A DNA stretch of 64,000 nt from Kappaphycus alvarezii (GCA_002205965.3 NADL03000657.1:868001-932000), one strand, 5' to 3'; positions 10,805-21,239 are shown, counted from the first letter of the stretch. Notes: a model not told the origin generated them from the letters alone. Program-made: numbers and translations.

Positions 10805-11182
10805 TCAAACCTCAAGACTGATTCAAAATGCGGTCAACAACGTCGCTGTACAGTATCTAGTACCAATTCTGTTTCGAGAGCTGAGACAGCGCCCTGAAAA
10901 AAACCCTGGAAGAGTATCGATGATTATTTCATGGCATAATTGAAAGATATCGTGGTGCTGCTGTCGGCTTTAAGCGCAGCCATACCCGTCTTTCACGCTA
11001 GAGAAGTAGCAAGTCTCGAGATGTTAGAAAGAGTGCGGAAACCGACGATGAATTGGAGGAGGAAACGGTACAAATTGGGATGGTTGCAACTTCAAAAGGA
11101 GTGCTGCCAGAAACTATGGAGGTACAATGGCAGCCTCTGTGCACATTGATGGGCCAAAAGACCTTTGTAAGAAGATTATGCT

Positions 11183-11514
11183 GGACTTCCAACTAGTTTA
11201 CAGTCATTTGAAAATGAACCAGCCGGTCTTTTTGAACTGAGGCTACGGCAGTTCAGATTTTGGGACATTTCGATAGACACGGGAATAGCGCCGCCGAACG
11301 CAGGGTGATGTATAGGCTACTGAACCTTCATCAAAAGTTGCGAAAAAGGACTTCCAACTAATTTACAGTCATTTAAAAATGAACCAGCTGCTCTTTTTGA
11401 ACTGAGGCTACGGCAGTTCAGCTCTTGGGACATTTCGATAGACACTGGAATAGCGCCGCTGACCGCAGGGTGAAGTATAGGCTACTGAACCTTCATCAAA
11501 AGTTGCCAAAAAGG
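11183..11514 (+). repeat. 165-bp direct tandem duplication
   Basis: Unit 1 (11,183-11,347) and unit 2 (11,348-about 11,514) both run from ggacttccaacta(g/a)tttacag to catcaaaagttgc(g/c)aaaaagg, at roughly 93% identity judged by eye. 165 = 55 codons, so a frame could tolerate it; one frame in each unit stays open over LFELRLRQF and WDISIDTGIAP before a stop. Only two units exist. Confidence 0.85.
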
Positions 11515-11903
11515 TGCTTTCTCTTTCCTTTACCCCTATGAGGGTCAGGATCCCTTTGATTTGGCCTACTATTTTCAAAGCCGTGGGTCATTCTTTCGAA
11601 CCTGAGGGAGGGATAAGTTGAACATTATGATTTGAACAGAGCATGCAAAGCGTCGTTTGTACACGGAAAATATTCTGGTTGACTGCAGGGCTCCTCTTCA
11701 AGTACGGCTACTTCGAACCACGACAAAAATGGAGGACATGGGGGGGGCTGAAGTTTCTTGAAAGCGAGCAGGAGTCCGGTATCGTAGAATAGCGCGAATT
11801 ACAGAACGCTGCCGCTCTAGATCAGGACGGGACATAGGCATCTGGAAGACTGTATGTAATCGACAACCATATCAATTCCTCTGCGTACTGAAAGTCAAAG
11901 CTT

Positions 11904-12275
11904 ATGGATGTACAGATCATTGTCGCACGGAATTCGGTACCTATAATACTGGTTACGTTGAAGATGGACCCGTGGAGGGAAAAGATAGGCCGTTTGGGTC
12001 TCGATATCGAATACCGAAGTACGTTTCATCCCCATGGGATCAAGCCACGCCTGTATGATACCCCGGATCTAATTACCCGAGTATACAATCAAGTTGCAAG
12101 TGATATCAAGAAAGAAATCAAAGAGAATTCTGAGGAATGTTTCGGACGAAAATGCGTCGGAATAGCTTCTGAACTCGAATTTCAGGATAAAAACACAGCA
12201 CATTACCATATCCTAGTGTTTCTTGAAGGAGGACTGTTGGAGGCCACAGGCGCTCCATTCACCGCGATCAATTGA
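11904..12275 (+). CDS. Hypothetical protein with an H-x-H pattern
   Basis: 123-codon frame from a good ATG to TGA at 12,273. Protein-like sequence: a hydrophobic strand (VPIILVTLKMD), a charged middle (DLITRVYNQVASDIKKEIKE), then ASELEFQDKNTAHYHILVFLEGG. The H-Y-H followed by a hydrophobic strand and EGG resembles motif 2 of rolling-circle (HUH) Rep proteins, but I could not find motif 1 or the catalytic Tyr, so this is only a lead. It may alternatively be an exon of an unknown gene spanning the preceding 2.5 kb. Confidence 0.3.
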   Translation: MDVQIIVARNSVPIILVTLKMDPWREKIGRLGLDIEYRSTFHPHGIKPRLYDTPDLITRVYNQVASDIKKEIKENSEECFGRKCVGIASELEFQDKNTAHYHILVFLEGGLLEATGAPFTAIN

Positions 12276-12279
12276 GTTT

Positions 12280-13450
12280 CGAGAGCCTTGCAGCTTCTTT
12301 CATGTCCCTGTTCTACATAACGACTGTGTCGCAAAAGCGTCAGATCAGCTCTTCCAGATGAAATATTGGGTACTTCGTTCATTTACCAAGTACATGAAAT
12401 ATACTTGCATTTCTTCTTTAAATGTCTTGCGAAAGTTTAAAGTCCTTTCATTCTTCTTGTAGCTAGAGCGCTTTTGCACGTCTGATTCTAGAGCTGGCTC
12501 GAAGACTGGATAAAAAACTCTGCTCGGCTTGCAGAGATCTTTTATATCCTTGAGAATAAGCGCGAGTACAGGTGAAGTTTTGATGCGAAGTGTTTCACAA
12601 GTTTTTCCATGAAGCGAGAGTTTCTGTTACTGTGGTTAGCCCAGTCTCGTTTTGCTCCAAAAAAGCCTGCTGTGTCGCAATAAAGCCTTGAAATTTGAAT
12701 ATTTGGGTCATGAGAACATGAACGTGTGTTCAAGTTTGTCTACTTTCAGCAACGTGGATTGGAATCATTATTTTGCTTTTCAATCTTTCAAAAATATCTG
12801 GTCGTATTATTAGAAGCCGAGCATTTTGTGAGTTAAGTATATCTGAATTGCTTAAGTCACAATGGTAGAGTAGAAGAGAACAAATGCCCTTCGTGAGGTA
12901 GAACGGAATATAAAATTTATCCCATTTTCAGTCTTCAAAAGGCAGTCCTAATATGCGAATACTATCTTTACATCGCTTCAATTCTCACCACAGCCATGGC
13001 AGAATTGGTCACAATCTACAGGATCCAACTTGAACTCGATGCCCATCGCCGCAAGCCGAATTGGGACAACTCCTGTCCAAGATGAGATTTAGATCGTCGT
13101 GAAATGACATGATGTTGTACTTGGTAGGGATTACGCTTACCAGGCTCCTTTTTCCTTGGAATGCTTGAAGCCTTGAAGAAAATACCCGTCCATTTTTTCG
13201 AGGTCTTCGCTAGCAGCGAACCCTTCGTTACGGCGATTATTCGCTCCACGATTTATCAAAATGGCAAGGATGGGGCGCTGACACTTCAAATATACACGAG
13301 TCTGATCCTTCTTTCTGCAGACAATGCAGGCGTCTTAGACGAGTTCTGCCAAACTCATTTTTTTCCTCTCCGCATCCCTACTGTATCTAACGTCGTCTCT
13401 GTACGTCTTTCGCTTCCTTCCGTTGAGGGAGCGGAACTTAGATGAGTTTC
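12280..13450. other. No gene supported
   Basis: Scattered short open frames appear on both strands (12,542-12,733 minus; 13,016-13,249 minus; 13,161-13,445 plus). The minus frames may be the decayed continuation of the Gag-like remnant at 13.5-14.3 kb, but no protease, integrase or zinc knuckle could be recognised. Confidence 0.35.
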
Positions 13451-13499
13451 TGTTCGTCGCTTCTTGGTGACCGGCTTCATGACTACCGAAGAACCTTCT

Positions 13500-14300
13500 T
13501 ACCTTACGGTCAGCAGTGGATTTATTTTGAGCCCTTATTACCGAGTTTCAATGCTATCGGTAGCTCGAGCAAAAGAACAGAGTACGCCGACCGCATCATC
13601 AAGACTTAAAATACAACGTCGACTAGTGGAAGAAATGGATTTGGCCACATACTGAGAGCCACTCAGCTTCTTGATATTGTCGGAAATGACCTCAGCATCT
13701 CGAAACATATCATTGAAGCAGCCATTGATCTTCTGTATAGTGAGTTTTTTTATTTTGATTAGAACTCCTCGAAGCTCTTGTGACCGAAACAGCAAGCTTT
13801 CCGGTACTCAATGATATTATTTGTGCCTCATACGGTGTCGATGCGAGTTTTTCTAGGGGCGTATCGCACCTTTGCTTCAATTCCTACCAATTACAGTTAT
13901 TCGGAACTTGACTTTGGTCAGAGATGCTTCTGGGAGAGTGACTTTATTGAGCAGGGTTATTGCCAGTACTTCAATTTGAGATTCATTGAACTGGCTTTCG
14001 TCAGGTGTTTGGTGTCGAACCCGAGAATCCTTGAGACATATTGGTTCAAGTTCTCATTTTGCCTGCGTCTGCAAGAACTGACCTTATTGAAAGAGTCAAT
14101 GAAGCTCGTAACAACAGAGATGGGATGCTCCTGTTTGCTCAAGTCTACAATCTCTTGGACGACCCTGATCTGGTTAACCTGCTTGTATTCGATCTTGCCT
14201 TGCTCGTGTGCTTCGACAAAAAGACTCTACTGAGTTGCATCTTGTTGACTGGGTACACGAGCAAAGACCCCTGTAATAGAGCTGACGTCAAAGCGAATGG
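13500..14300 (-). pseudogene. Copia-type Gag-like remnant
   Basis: On the minus strand the frames give, in order, EAHEQGKIEYKQVNQIRVVQ (about 14,200), SVVTSFIDSFNKVSSCRRRQ followed by NENLNQYVSRILGFDTKHL (14,140-13,990), AITLL-type residues with a frameshift (about 13,930), and a later helical stretch FNDMFRDAEVISDNIKKLSG (about 13,680). A helix, then xNExLxxYVxRxxG, then a leucine-rich helix is the usual layout of copia Gag, where the protein forms the particle shell. It is 3'-incomplete and interrupted. The overlapping plus-strand frames 13,811-14,385 are shadows. Confidence 0.4.
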
Positions 14301-14905
14301 AAACAGTATTGGGGAACTTTTGTTTTACGTTATCTGCAGCGGTATCAATCTAATCAACCCAGCTCACAATCCTATACATTCATAAAAGAAGGTCTAGATC
14401 CGTTTCGAGTACCGGAGGGTCATCATGCCAAAACTTTTCTCGAAATCCTTTCCTGGTCCCAAAAATGTAGTATTCGTAGTGTCAGCGAAAGAGAGCGAGG
14501 AAAGAAGGCACACTGAAATGGTACAAAAGCTTCTTAAATACTGTTCCAGTCCCGTATTTGGTGGATTTAACTACCTGGCTTGAAGTATATACTTGACACG
14601 CAGGAAGGTAGGCAGTCCGATTGACCATTATCCCTATCCTCTGTTCTGTCTCCTCTTTCCCCGATCTGGCGGAAAGCTCTGCTTTCTGCAGCCGTTTCCA
14701 TGCCAATTTAGGAGTGATAACAGCTCGATAATCGCAGTACTGAACTACCGGGAGCACTATATATCAGTACTTCCACCTGTCAAATACGGCAGAAGTCATA
14801 GAGGCTGAGAATTCACTGTAGTCGTGGCACGCGATTAGACACAACCGGTTTTACAGTGTGATCGCACAATTTAACCACTTACTTTACATACTCTCATAAC
14901 GGCGT

Positions 14906-15718
14906 TTGTCTGGAATACACTGTAAACACAATTTCAAGTTGTGGCCTAAGTGTGGCTCAAAACTCCTCCATATTAATTCCCAAAACCCCGGCCCTTCTGA
15001 CACTACAACTTATAATACAGTCCAAAGCGATCCTTTAATGCGCCAAGTCCCCTTACCTAGGGATGAAAATCGCTTCCCTCGGGATGCACCTCAACGCGAC
15101 CTTCACGAGGGCACACCGAGCTCTACAAGTCACCCAGTGCCTCACTACTGAAATGACCCCCGCCTGTCCTGCCTACCTCCTCCACGCCTTCGTGCGCATT
15201 ACGTAGCTATACAGAGCTATCCGGCTGCGCGAAGTCAAAGAGATCCATCGCGCCGACCACTCCGTCAAGCGGCACCTTTTGCATCCTATCTCTACTCGGA
15301 AGGTACTTTCAATACCACCTACTCTTCCCGCCTACTAGCCATTCTTCAAATATCTGACCTTATCAGCCTCCTCCACCGACAAGAACCAAACTTCCTCTCC
15401 ACCTCACAGGATACCACCCAGGTGGGCAACGGAAACCAGAAGACCACGGCAGCTCACAAGTCACCCAAAATCACAACTTACGCATTCAACTCGGCATTTC
15501 ACATAACCCTTACCTCCCTAACCAAGGCGCCCCCATTCCACCTTTATACCTCCGTCTGGAACAACTGCGACAACCCCTTATGCCGCAAATGTCGCTTCTC
15601 TTCTCGCAAAAGACCTCACAAGAGCTGCTTGCCATCATCTTGTAGAGCCACGCCATGGTATCCACTGCACGAAACCCGACATCTAGGCAATAGAGCAGAG
15701 AAGAAACTGCCTTTTTGA
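14906..15718 (+). pseudogene. Unrecognised long frame with one in-frame TGA
   Basis: The frame is open from about 14,906 to 15,718 (271 codons) except for one TGA at 15,149-15,151; there is no frameshift. No ATG lies at its head, so the start is unknown. It begins with Cys/His-containing sequence (HCKHNFKLWPKCGS), is Pro/Arg-rich in the middle, has a leucine-rich helix (SRLLAILQISDLISLLHRQ), and ends with CDNPLCRKC followed by a basic tail. The Cys pairs could bind zinc. Homology to R1 starts just after its end, so it may be the upstream part of the R1 plus-strand gene. Confidence 0.35.
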
Positions 15719-15728
15719 TTTTACCTTC

Positions 15729-16150
15729 GTGAAACCCTACCCTTTCTTCAACAGGAGATTTAGGACCTTCAACTTGATGTCCTCTCTGAATGCCGCGCGA
15801 AATGCAAAGCAGAGAAGATATCACTCTTTTATTGTGACCTCCAACAGAGGCAGGCCCGTGCCTGTGCCTATTTCAACTATTGATGGGCGGCTCCCGGATT
15901 CATGTACAGTGCTAAATGACATGGAAAAGCACGTGGTCGTGAAGGCATTGGAAACTGACGGAAAGGTTCACAGGGTTTTGATTCAAAGGCATGATGAAGC
16001 AGCCTTCATGTCTAATTCGGCCTGCTTGATGGCTGGCCTGAAGGTAGCCGTTTTGGCAGCGTAATTTATTCCCGTATACTGTGTCTGCGTACCTTTTTAA
16101 GTCATTTGTGGTTGTCTGGAAAACCATGGCTCTGATGGGATATATGCAAA
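15729..16150 (+). repeat. R1 repeat, copy C (plus-strand gene part)
   Basis: The open frame 15,729-16,064 ends MSNSACLMAGLKVAVLAA then TAA. From about 15,930 it matches two other places: 23,265-23,440 in the same orientation, where the frame reads MPNAASVMAGLRVAF, and 42,010-41,790 in reverse, where it reads MSNEACLMARLKEAF. Downstream non-coding bases also match (tttgtggttgtctggaaaacca here; acaattgtggttgtcagagaa in copy B). The preserved frame in three copies supports a real protein on this strand. I cannot name it. Confidence 0.6.
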
Positions 16151-16299
16151 ATATTTGGAATAGGTAGATCCAAAAAATTAATAGTTCCAACTTTCATAAA
16201 TAAATAAATGCCACAATTGGACATAAGATGAACAATGAATAGAGAAAAAAATTTAATGATAGCTGATCGAGGGGAATATTTCGATGGCCAAAGGATGTT

Positions 16300-16651
16300 A
16301 AAAGTATTACTGACAACCTGGGACTAGTGAATACCAATAAATTGCATGAAATTTTGAATTGTAATTTAAGGAGCCAGCTAGCAACCCACAAATACATCCA
16401 ATTTGCGCATTTGTCGGTCTGTCTGGTTTTCCTGTATCAGAAAAAAAAGGAAGTGGTAAATTGAAATTTCCAGAGACGTCCGGGCGCCGATTCGTGCTTG
16501 TAGAATCAAAAGATTTTAAATTCCGGATGATAAAAGATCTAATAGATATATCACGAACCAATGGATTTGACCTTTTTTGTTTTAAGTAAATTGCTATAAA
16601 AGCAGACCTGGTGATGCACCCGTACCCAAATAGATAATTGAACAATTTCAC
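16300..16651 (-). pseudogene. Copia RNase H remnant (copy 2)
   Basis: 114-codon minus-strand frame. The diagnostic part is FFSDTGKPDRPTNAQIGCI followed by CGLLAGSLNYNSKFHAIYWYS. Copia RNase H domains have a D-x-G/D motif, then a Q-G/I stretch and a xxxxWxS motif. Copy 3 reads GKPAGLINAQLGCIVRLLTGSL at the same place. It would degrade RNA in RNA-DNA hybrids. Confidence 0.55.
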
Positions 16652-16689
16652 ATACTAAAAGCGAATTTTTCAGAAGAATTCATTTCTTT

Positions 16690-17329
16690 ATCAGGTTGTT
16701 TTCAAAGATTTCTTGATATTGAATGAGGTTCCAGTGCAGATATTTTCCACCAGCTGAGACACAACTTTTGTAGTAATCAAACTGCATAATTTTAAATCCA
16801 TTGAAATTAAAAGATCCAGGACAATGTACGATTGTACCAAGCTTATATACTTTTCCGAGATCTTGGGTATATTGCTTCTTAGTTCTCTCCGGTCCAGTAA
16901 TAATATATCATCGACCAATTTATCGACAAGCAGAATTAATGAAACTTTTGCTCTCATGAAAAATAATTGGGTTACTTAAAGGACTGATTTCCATCCGAGG
17001 TCAAAGAAGTTTTTATCCGAGTGTGTTTGCTGTTCTGCATTCCCGTTGACAAAGCCATATTAAGCAGACAATAATAAACAATAAAGGGATTTTTACGAGC
17101 ACTACCGAGGATATCTCACATAAACATCTCGTAATGCTGATCCAGATTGTAAAAATGCAGACTTGAGATCAACCTGTGATATATTCCATTCAAAGAATTG
17201 GAGCAATGATAAGAGAACTCTAATTGCCATCGGAGAACAAGATTCCGAATCAGTTCTCGAATTAATTTTTTTCCTTGTCCTCATTTCTATGCGGAGCAAT
17301 TCGAGACTTGCAAAAATATTTTCCAACAT
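16690..17329 (-). pseudogene. Copia reverse transcriptase remnant (copy 2)
   Basis: On the minus strand the frame from 17,329 reads MAIRVLLSLLQFFEWNISQV then DLKSAFLQSGSALRDVYVRYP, the classical copia RT motif (VDxKSAFLQxGxxxRxVYVxPP). After an AT-rich, shifted gap the frame from 16,957 contains KLVDDILLLDRRELRSNIP, equivalent to the YVDD catalytic box with Tyr replaced by Leu and both Asp kept. The reaction would be copying element RNA into DNA. It is inactive because of multiple stops and shifts. Confidence 0.65.
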
Positions 17330-17540
17330 CCAAATTTTTTATCATGTATAAAACGTGAATGTATATTACATTCGAGTCGGAGGAATTAGAAATATACTTT
17401 TTTAACAGGTACTGAGAAATTATTTTCTTCCGTACTGTATGCATTTGATACAATTTGAGATAGAATTCAGGATGCGTGATGAAGTAAAACTTCTTTAGAT
17501 CTAAATATTTTATGATAAGAACTCAGATCCTTTTTATTAG

Positions 17541-18269
17541 TTATGAATGAATGAAGGAACTATTGGAAGCTAGAATCATTACGCCGTCAAGGTCTGCCTG
17601 GTCCTTCCGGGTCGAAAAAGCAACGACAAAGGACGGAAGGCCCTGGTTCTGCGTCGATTGCCGTCAGTTTTACCGGGGGAGGAAGCCAGACCGCTGAATG
17701 TTACTGAAAATAGGACAAATCTTCGACGAATTCTCTGGCGCAAAAATCTTCGCAACACTAGACCTCTACACAGGGTATTGACAGGCTACGTCGTCTGAAA
17801 ATTGAAAGGAAAAGATTATCTTGTCTCTACATATGGAATTTACAAGCTCGAAATAATGCCGGTAGGACTCATGAACGCTTTAGCGACATTTCGAACAACA
17901 GTAAATGAGTTCCTTCTCGGGTTGCCGTTCGCTTTGGTTTATGTAGACGACGTTGCGATCTTCTTGAAGAAGTTGGAAAAACACATAGCTCATTGCAAGG
18001 AGGTGTTCAGGAGGATCAAAGAATCGAAGCTGAAGTTGAACGTTACCAAGTGCAGCATTGCGCAATCAGAAATGAAGTTGCCTGGTAACATCGTTACTTC
18101 AAGTTGTATGAGAGTAGATCCCGACAAGATCAAAGGAATTGTGGAAGCAGGAGTGCCAGAAAAAGTGACCAAAATCATGAGTTTTCTGGAATTCGCGGGG
18201 TACTACCGACGGTTCATGATGGAGTTTGCCGAAAGCTCAGCAGTCCTGTACGCGTCGAAGTCTGTCTAG
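17541..18269 (+). pseudogene. Gypsy reverse transcriptase remnant
   Basis: The first part (17,545-17,800) has ELLEARIITPSRSAWSFRVE, FCVDCRQF, KIGQIFDEFSGAKIFATLDL and YTGY with stops. The long open frame 17,802-18,269 (155 codons) has STYGIYKLEIMPVGLMNALA followed by TF (canonical MPFGLxNAPxTF), LVYVDDVAIF with the catalytic YVDD at about 17,938-17,950, HIAHCKEVFRRIKESKLKLN, and FLEFAGYYRRFM (canonical FLGLxxYYRRF). Motif spacing is normal for gypsy RT. The upstream stops show it is dead. Confidence 0.75.
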
Positions 18270-18359
18270 AAGGCTTTAGAGTGGACTGCGGAGATTTAAG
18301 AGGCCATCGGGGACATAAAAGGGAAACTGACTACCCTCCCCTATTGTCATTTACTCATT

Positions 18360-18830
18360 TTATTTCTCCGTTCTTGCTGAAAACAGACGCCTTTTTGGCA
18401 GCCTTTGGGGTTTTCTCTCACGGAAGAGAGAAGACGGGAAAATAAATCCCACTCAGTTTGCTTCTCGAGCGATAAAAGACCAGGAGCGCCGCTAATCTAC
18501 ATAAGAATGAGCACCACTCGCCGTGGTTTGTGCTTTTAGGCATTTTCGACTGTACATTCTGTTTGACAAGCCCTTCGTTGTCTATACGAACTGTCAAGCC
18601 CTTCGAAACGTGTCTTAGAAGGAAGATAATGACAAGCGGTTTGCAACATGGATAGATTTGGTGGCCTAATACGACTTAGACATCAATTATTGTCCGGGGC
18701 TGGCAGATGGGCAGCTGATTATCTGCCGCGACGACCTGACAAGAAAGAAGAAGGAAAAAACGTTGAATACCTGACAGAAGGGTTGGTGGCTACAGTGGAT
18801 TATGCAGACCCAAAGTGTGATGGTTTGTAA
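18360..18830 (+). pseudogene. Gypsy RNase H remnant
   Basis: The interval lies between RT and integrase. The frame beginning near 18,370 reads LLKTDAFLAAFGVFSHGREK (canonical TDASxxGxGAVLxQ-type start of gypsy RNase H), and 18,540-18,610 encodes an HFRLYILFDKPFVVYTNCQ-like segment split over frames (canonical F.VxTDHxAL). Degraded by several shifts. The call depends on order as much as on motif. Confidence 0.45.
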
Positions 18831-18869
18831 CCGCACTTGCTAGATGTAGCACGACTCTAAGACAAAGAA

Positions 18870-19690
18870 AGATCTCAAAATACCGACCTGAGGATAATGG
18901 TCGTAGTGAGACGAAGTGCGATTAGATTCATGCTCTGGAACGACTCCATATTTCGTTGCTAAAAGGACGGACTCCGAGTCGTGTCCCTGATAGGTCAAAA
19001 CTCGGAGATAATCGCCACCTTCCACGATAGCAATTGCCGCCCGGACGTCGGTTCTACACGGACATACGTCATGGACCGATTTTGGTCGCTTGGAGTGTAC
19101 CGTGATGTCACGAAGTATGTACAAGGTTGTGATGAGTATAAGAAGCATGGGAGAAGGTTGCTGACGTATCATTCTGGGTTCAGACCTCCCGTTACTCGAA
19201 TTTTTGAGTCTTTTCTGATAGACTTTGCTGGACCCTTCAAGCCTTCGAGGAATGGAGAAAGATTTATTCTGATTGCCGAGGAACGCATGACGAGGTAGCC
19301 CAAAGCGTGGTCTACAGCTCATTCTACGGCCAATGCGGTGATGAGCCTAGTCAAAGGAGAGATAATATCAAAGTTAGGGCCACCAAAGAGAATCGCCACG
19401 GATAACGCAACTGATGTTTTGAGGGGATCGGTACAAGAGTACATGAAGGAGAATTGATTCAAGTTGAAGGCGTTGCTTGCTTTCGCCCCGATGGCAAACG
19501 GCGCGGAGTGGATGGTAGGAATTATCGAGCACTCGCTCAAATATTCGATCGTCAGCGGTGGAGAAGACTGGCAGAAGCTCTCCTCAAAGTCTTATATGCT
19601 TCCCGCAGACACAACCGAAGCGACTCCCCTTTTTCTTTTCCACTGATGTATGGGACTAATCCGAGTATTTTGCTAGTGTTTCGGTAGCAT
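18870..19690 (+). pseudogene. Gypsy integrase remnant
   Basis: The frame 18,981-19,298 carries the degenerate zinc-binding end (FHDSNCRPDV..., VQGCDEYKKHG; canonical H-H-CxxC, here CDEY) and the first catalytic Asp in DFAGPF at 19,221. RIATDNATDV at about 19,402 gives the second Asp, and NGAEWMVGIIEHSL near 19,506 the Glu, so the D-D-E triad is visible with about 35 codons between the last two. A stop and a frameshift lie between them. PFSFPLMYGTNP (about 19,640) is the usual end of the core. Confidence 0.65.
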
Positions 19691-20069
19691 TTACCAGTGA
19701 CGCTTGCCATCATCATTGGCTTATCGAGACTTCAGCCGGTAAGAGGATGCTAGCTGGCGTGATGTATAAGAATAAAGAACCCCGAAAGACTAAAAGAAAG
19801 TTAAGGGTTCGAAGTTGAAGATGAGGTGTCGGTAGCGCACGACGCGGCCTTCAATAAGAGGAGAAGTTGGAAGGCCTTCCATTCGTACTTATATAGATCA
19901 TGCAGCATGTAGAAGGAGAACCAACCTCTTTTCGACTTACTTTCCTCCACTGGCCGCGTTACAAGGAAATCAAATCACGCGGGCAGGATTGTCCCATATC
20001 GGAAGAGATCAAATCGTTTATTCAACTAAAGAAGAGCAAAAAAGCGGTAAACAAGAGTAAAAGAACAAC

Positions 20070-20555
20070 AAATCGAGTGGATTGAAGTGTGGCAGAGAAT
20101 AACGCATGACAAAAGCCTACGTTCTGAAGAAAAAACCAGAAAAAACGTAAACATGGCAGATAAAGTCTTGAATCGTGGACAAAAAGGAGGCGGCGCTGCT
20201 AATTTATTTTTTCCTCGCACATTGCTCGCGTTTCCATAATAACAAGAAAATACGACCAGGGCTCCGCTTTTTGCACTCTCCTGCAGTCCCAAGCACCGCC
20301 TTTTGGACCTCTAGAACGTAAATTAATGAACAATTACCTCCGAAAACAAGCACTCAGAGGCTCCGGGAAGGAGTGGAACTGAAAATAATTAGAGGGACGT
20401 CCGTAGGGGACCTGACGGGCTTCCATGCCGTGCAGGCAAAAGGTGAAACGGAAACAAAATCGTGAAACTCTAGATGCGGAGTGGAATTACGGAGCCTTGG
20501 GACGTGATCGGCAAGGCGGTGGACGAAATGTACGTCTTCGGGACTCAGGGCATCA
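20070..20555. other. Junction between gypsy remnant and LINE
   Basis: Lys-rich and Arg-rich low-scoring frames only. The exact 3' end of the gypsy and 3' end of the LINE could not be placed; no LTR, poly-A or poly-T tract marks the border. Confidence 0.4.
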
Positions 20556-20561
20556 TAGATG

Positions 20562-21221
20562 TCAATACCGACTGATACAAGTAGGGTGTCGGAAGAACGG
20601 CAAACTTCCCCGTAGTTTGAATTTTTGGACCGTTCTACGAGGGTTTCCCCTGGGGCTCCGCACAGGGTGCCCTGTTGGACTCAGGAGTGGACGGAAAGAC
20701 GAGCGAAAGTAGCATCCAAAGCTAGATCGTGGTGGTCGAGGCCGTACGCTCTGGAACTTAAACTTCAACACGAAGCGCCAAAGTCGAAGGAGAAGAGGTG
20801 GAGCTAGATGCGAGGGATTTTCGAGTAGAGCGGTAGTGCTAATACGGTGCAGAGCATTATGGATGACATTGTGACTGCGGATCTGATCGTATTCGTATTT
20901 GCAAGCTAGAGCATGCTTACCATCGAGATGAAGAAGCGCGGCCAGCTCGATAGAGTGCCTTAAACAGACGGGACAACGATTGTTGCCAGGAAAGATATAC
21001 ATTACGGGACGGATGGATACAGCAAAAATCCATGATTGCGGGGAGAAGTATGTACGCCGGTGGGGATCAGGGAGAAAAAAGAACTCATTGAGCATCAAAT
21101 GGTTCTGGCCCGTCGAGAGGCTGAGAGAGGAAAATTGGTTGACGGAGAGTGGAGTTTGTTGGACTGCCGGGCGTGCATCGGCTTTTTTCAGCACCTTTGT
21201 CGTTGCCCGTCGGAAGTTCAA
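20562..21221 (-). pseudogene. LINE C-terminal zinc domain remnant
   Basis: 219-codon minus-strand frame. CPVC, then 16 residues, then HALAC (C83, C86, H103, C107 of the frame) followed by IRSHNVIHNALHRIS is the layout of the C-terminal Cys/His domain of many LINE ORF2 proteins (CxxC...GxHALxC...RHN.V...L). In a neighbouring frame at about 20,720 GLDHHDLALDATFARLSV resembles the following (L)ALDVTVxxPL strand of the same region. This domain binds template RNA in known LINEs. The 219 codons include a C-terminal tail that is probably frameshifted. Confidence 0.6.
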
Positions 21222-21239
21222 CGGTTGAATGTTTTGAGA

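Larger units (their letters stand above)
16200..17460 (-). mobile_element. Ty1/copia family A-like remnant, copy 2 (RT-RNase H)
   Basis: Minus-strand fragment with the second half of a copia pol. A stretch aligns at nucleotide level with 27,407-27,490 (tccaa-ttgcgcattt, ggttttcctacatcag and ggtaaattaaatttccaga type strings), so copies 2 and 3 are the same family. I assign it to family A because its style matches and it lacks gag/integrase while copy 1 lacks RT; that link is inference. It abuts R1 copy C on the left and the gypsy pol on the right. Confidence 0.6.
17541..20060 (+). mobile_element. Ty3/gypsy pol remnant
   Basis: Plus-strand remnant in the gypsy order RT, RNase H, integrase, then a C-terminal GPY/F-like tail (FEVEDEVSVAHDAAF, about 19,806). 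No gag, protease or LTR is seen, so it is truncated at the 5' side, where it meets the minus-strand copia remnant. Its sequence differs from the chromovirus at 30.6-36.6 kb (for example YVDD against YMDD), so it is another family. Confidence 0.7.

Noticed and set aside
20070..20555. Poly-A or poly-T tail marking the LINE 3' end
   Set aside because: No homopolymer run longer than a few bases occurs at the expected border.
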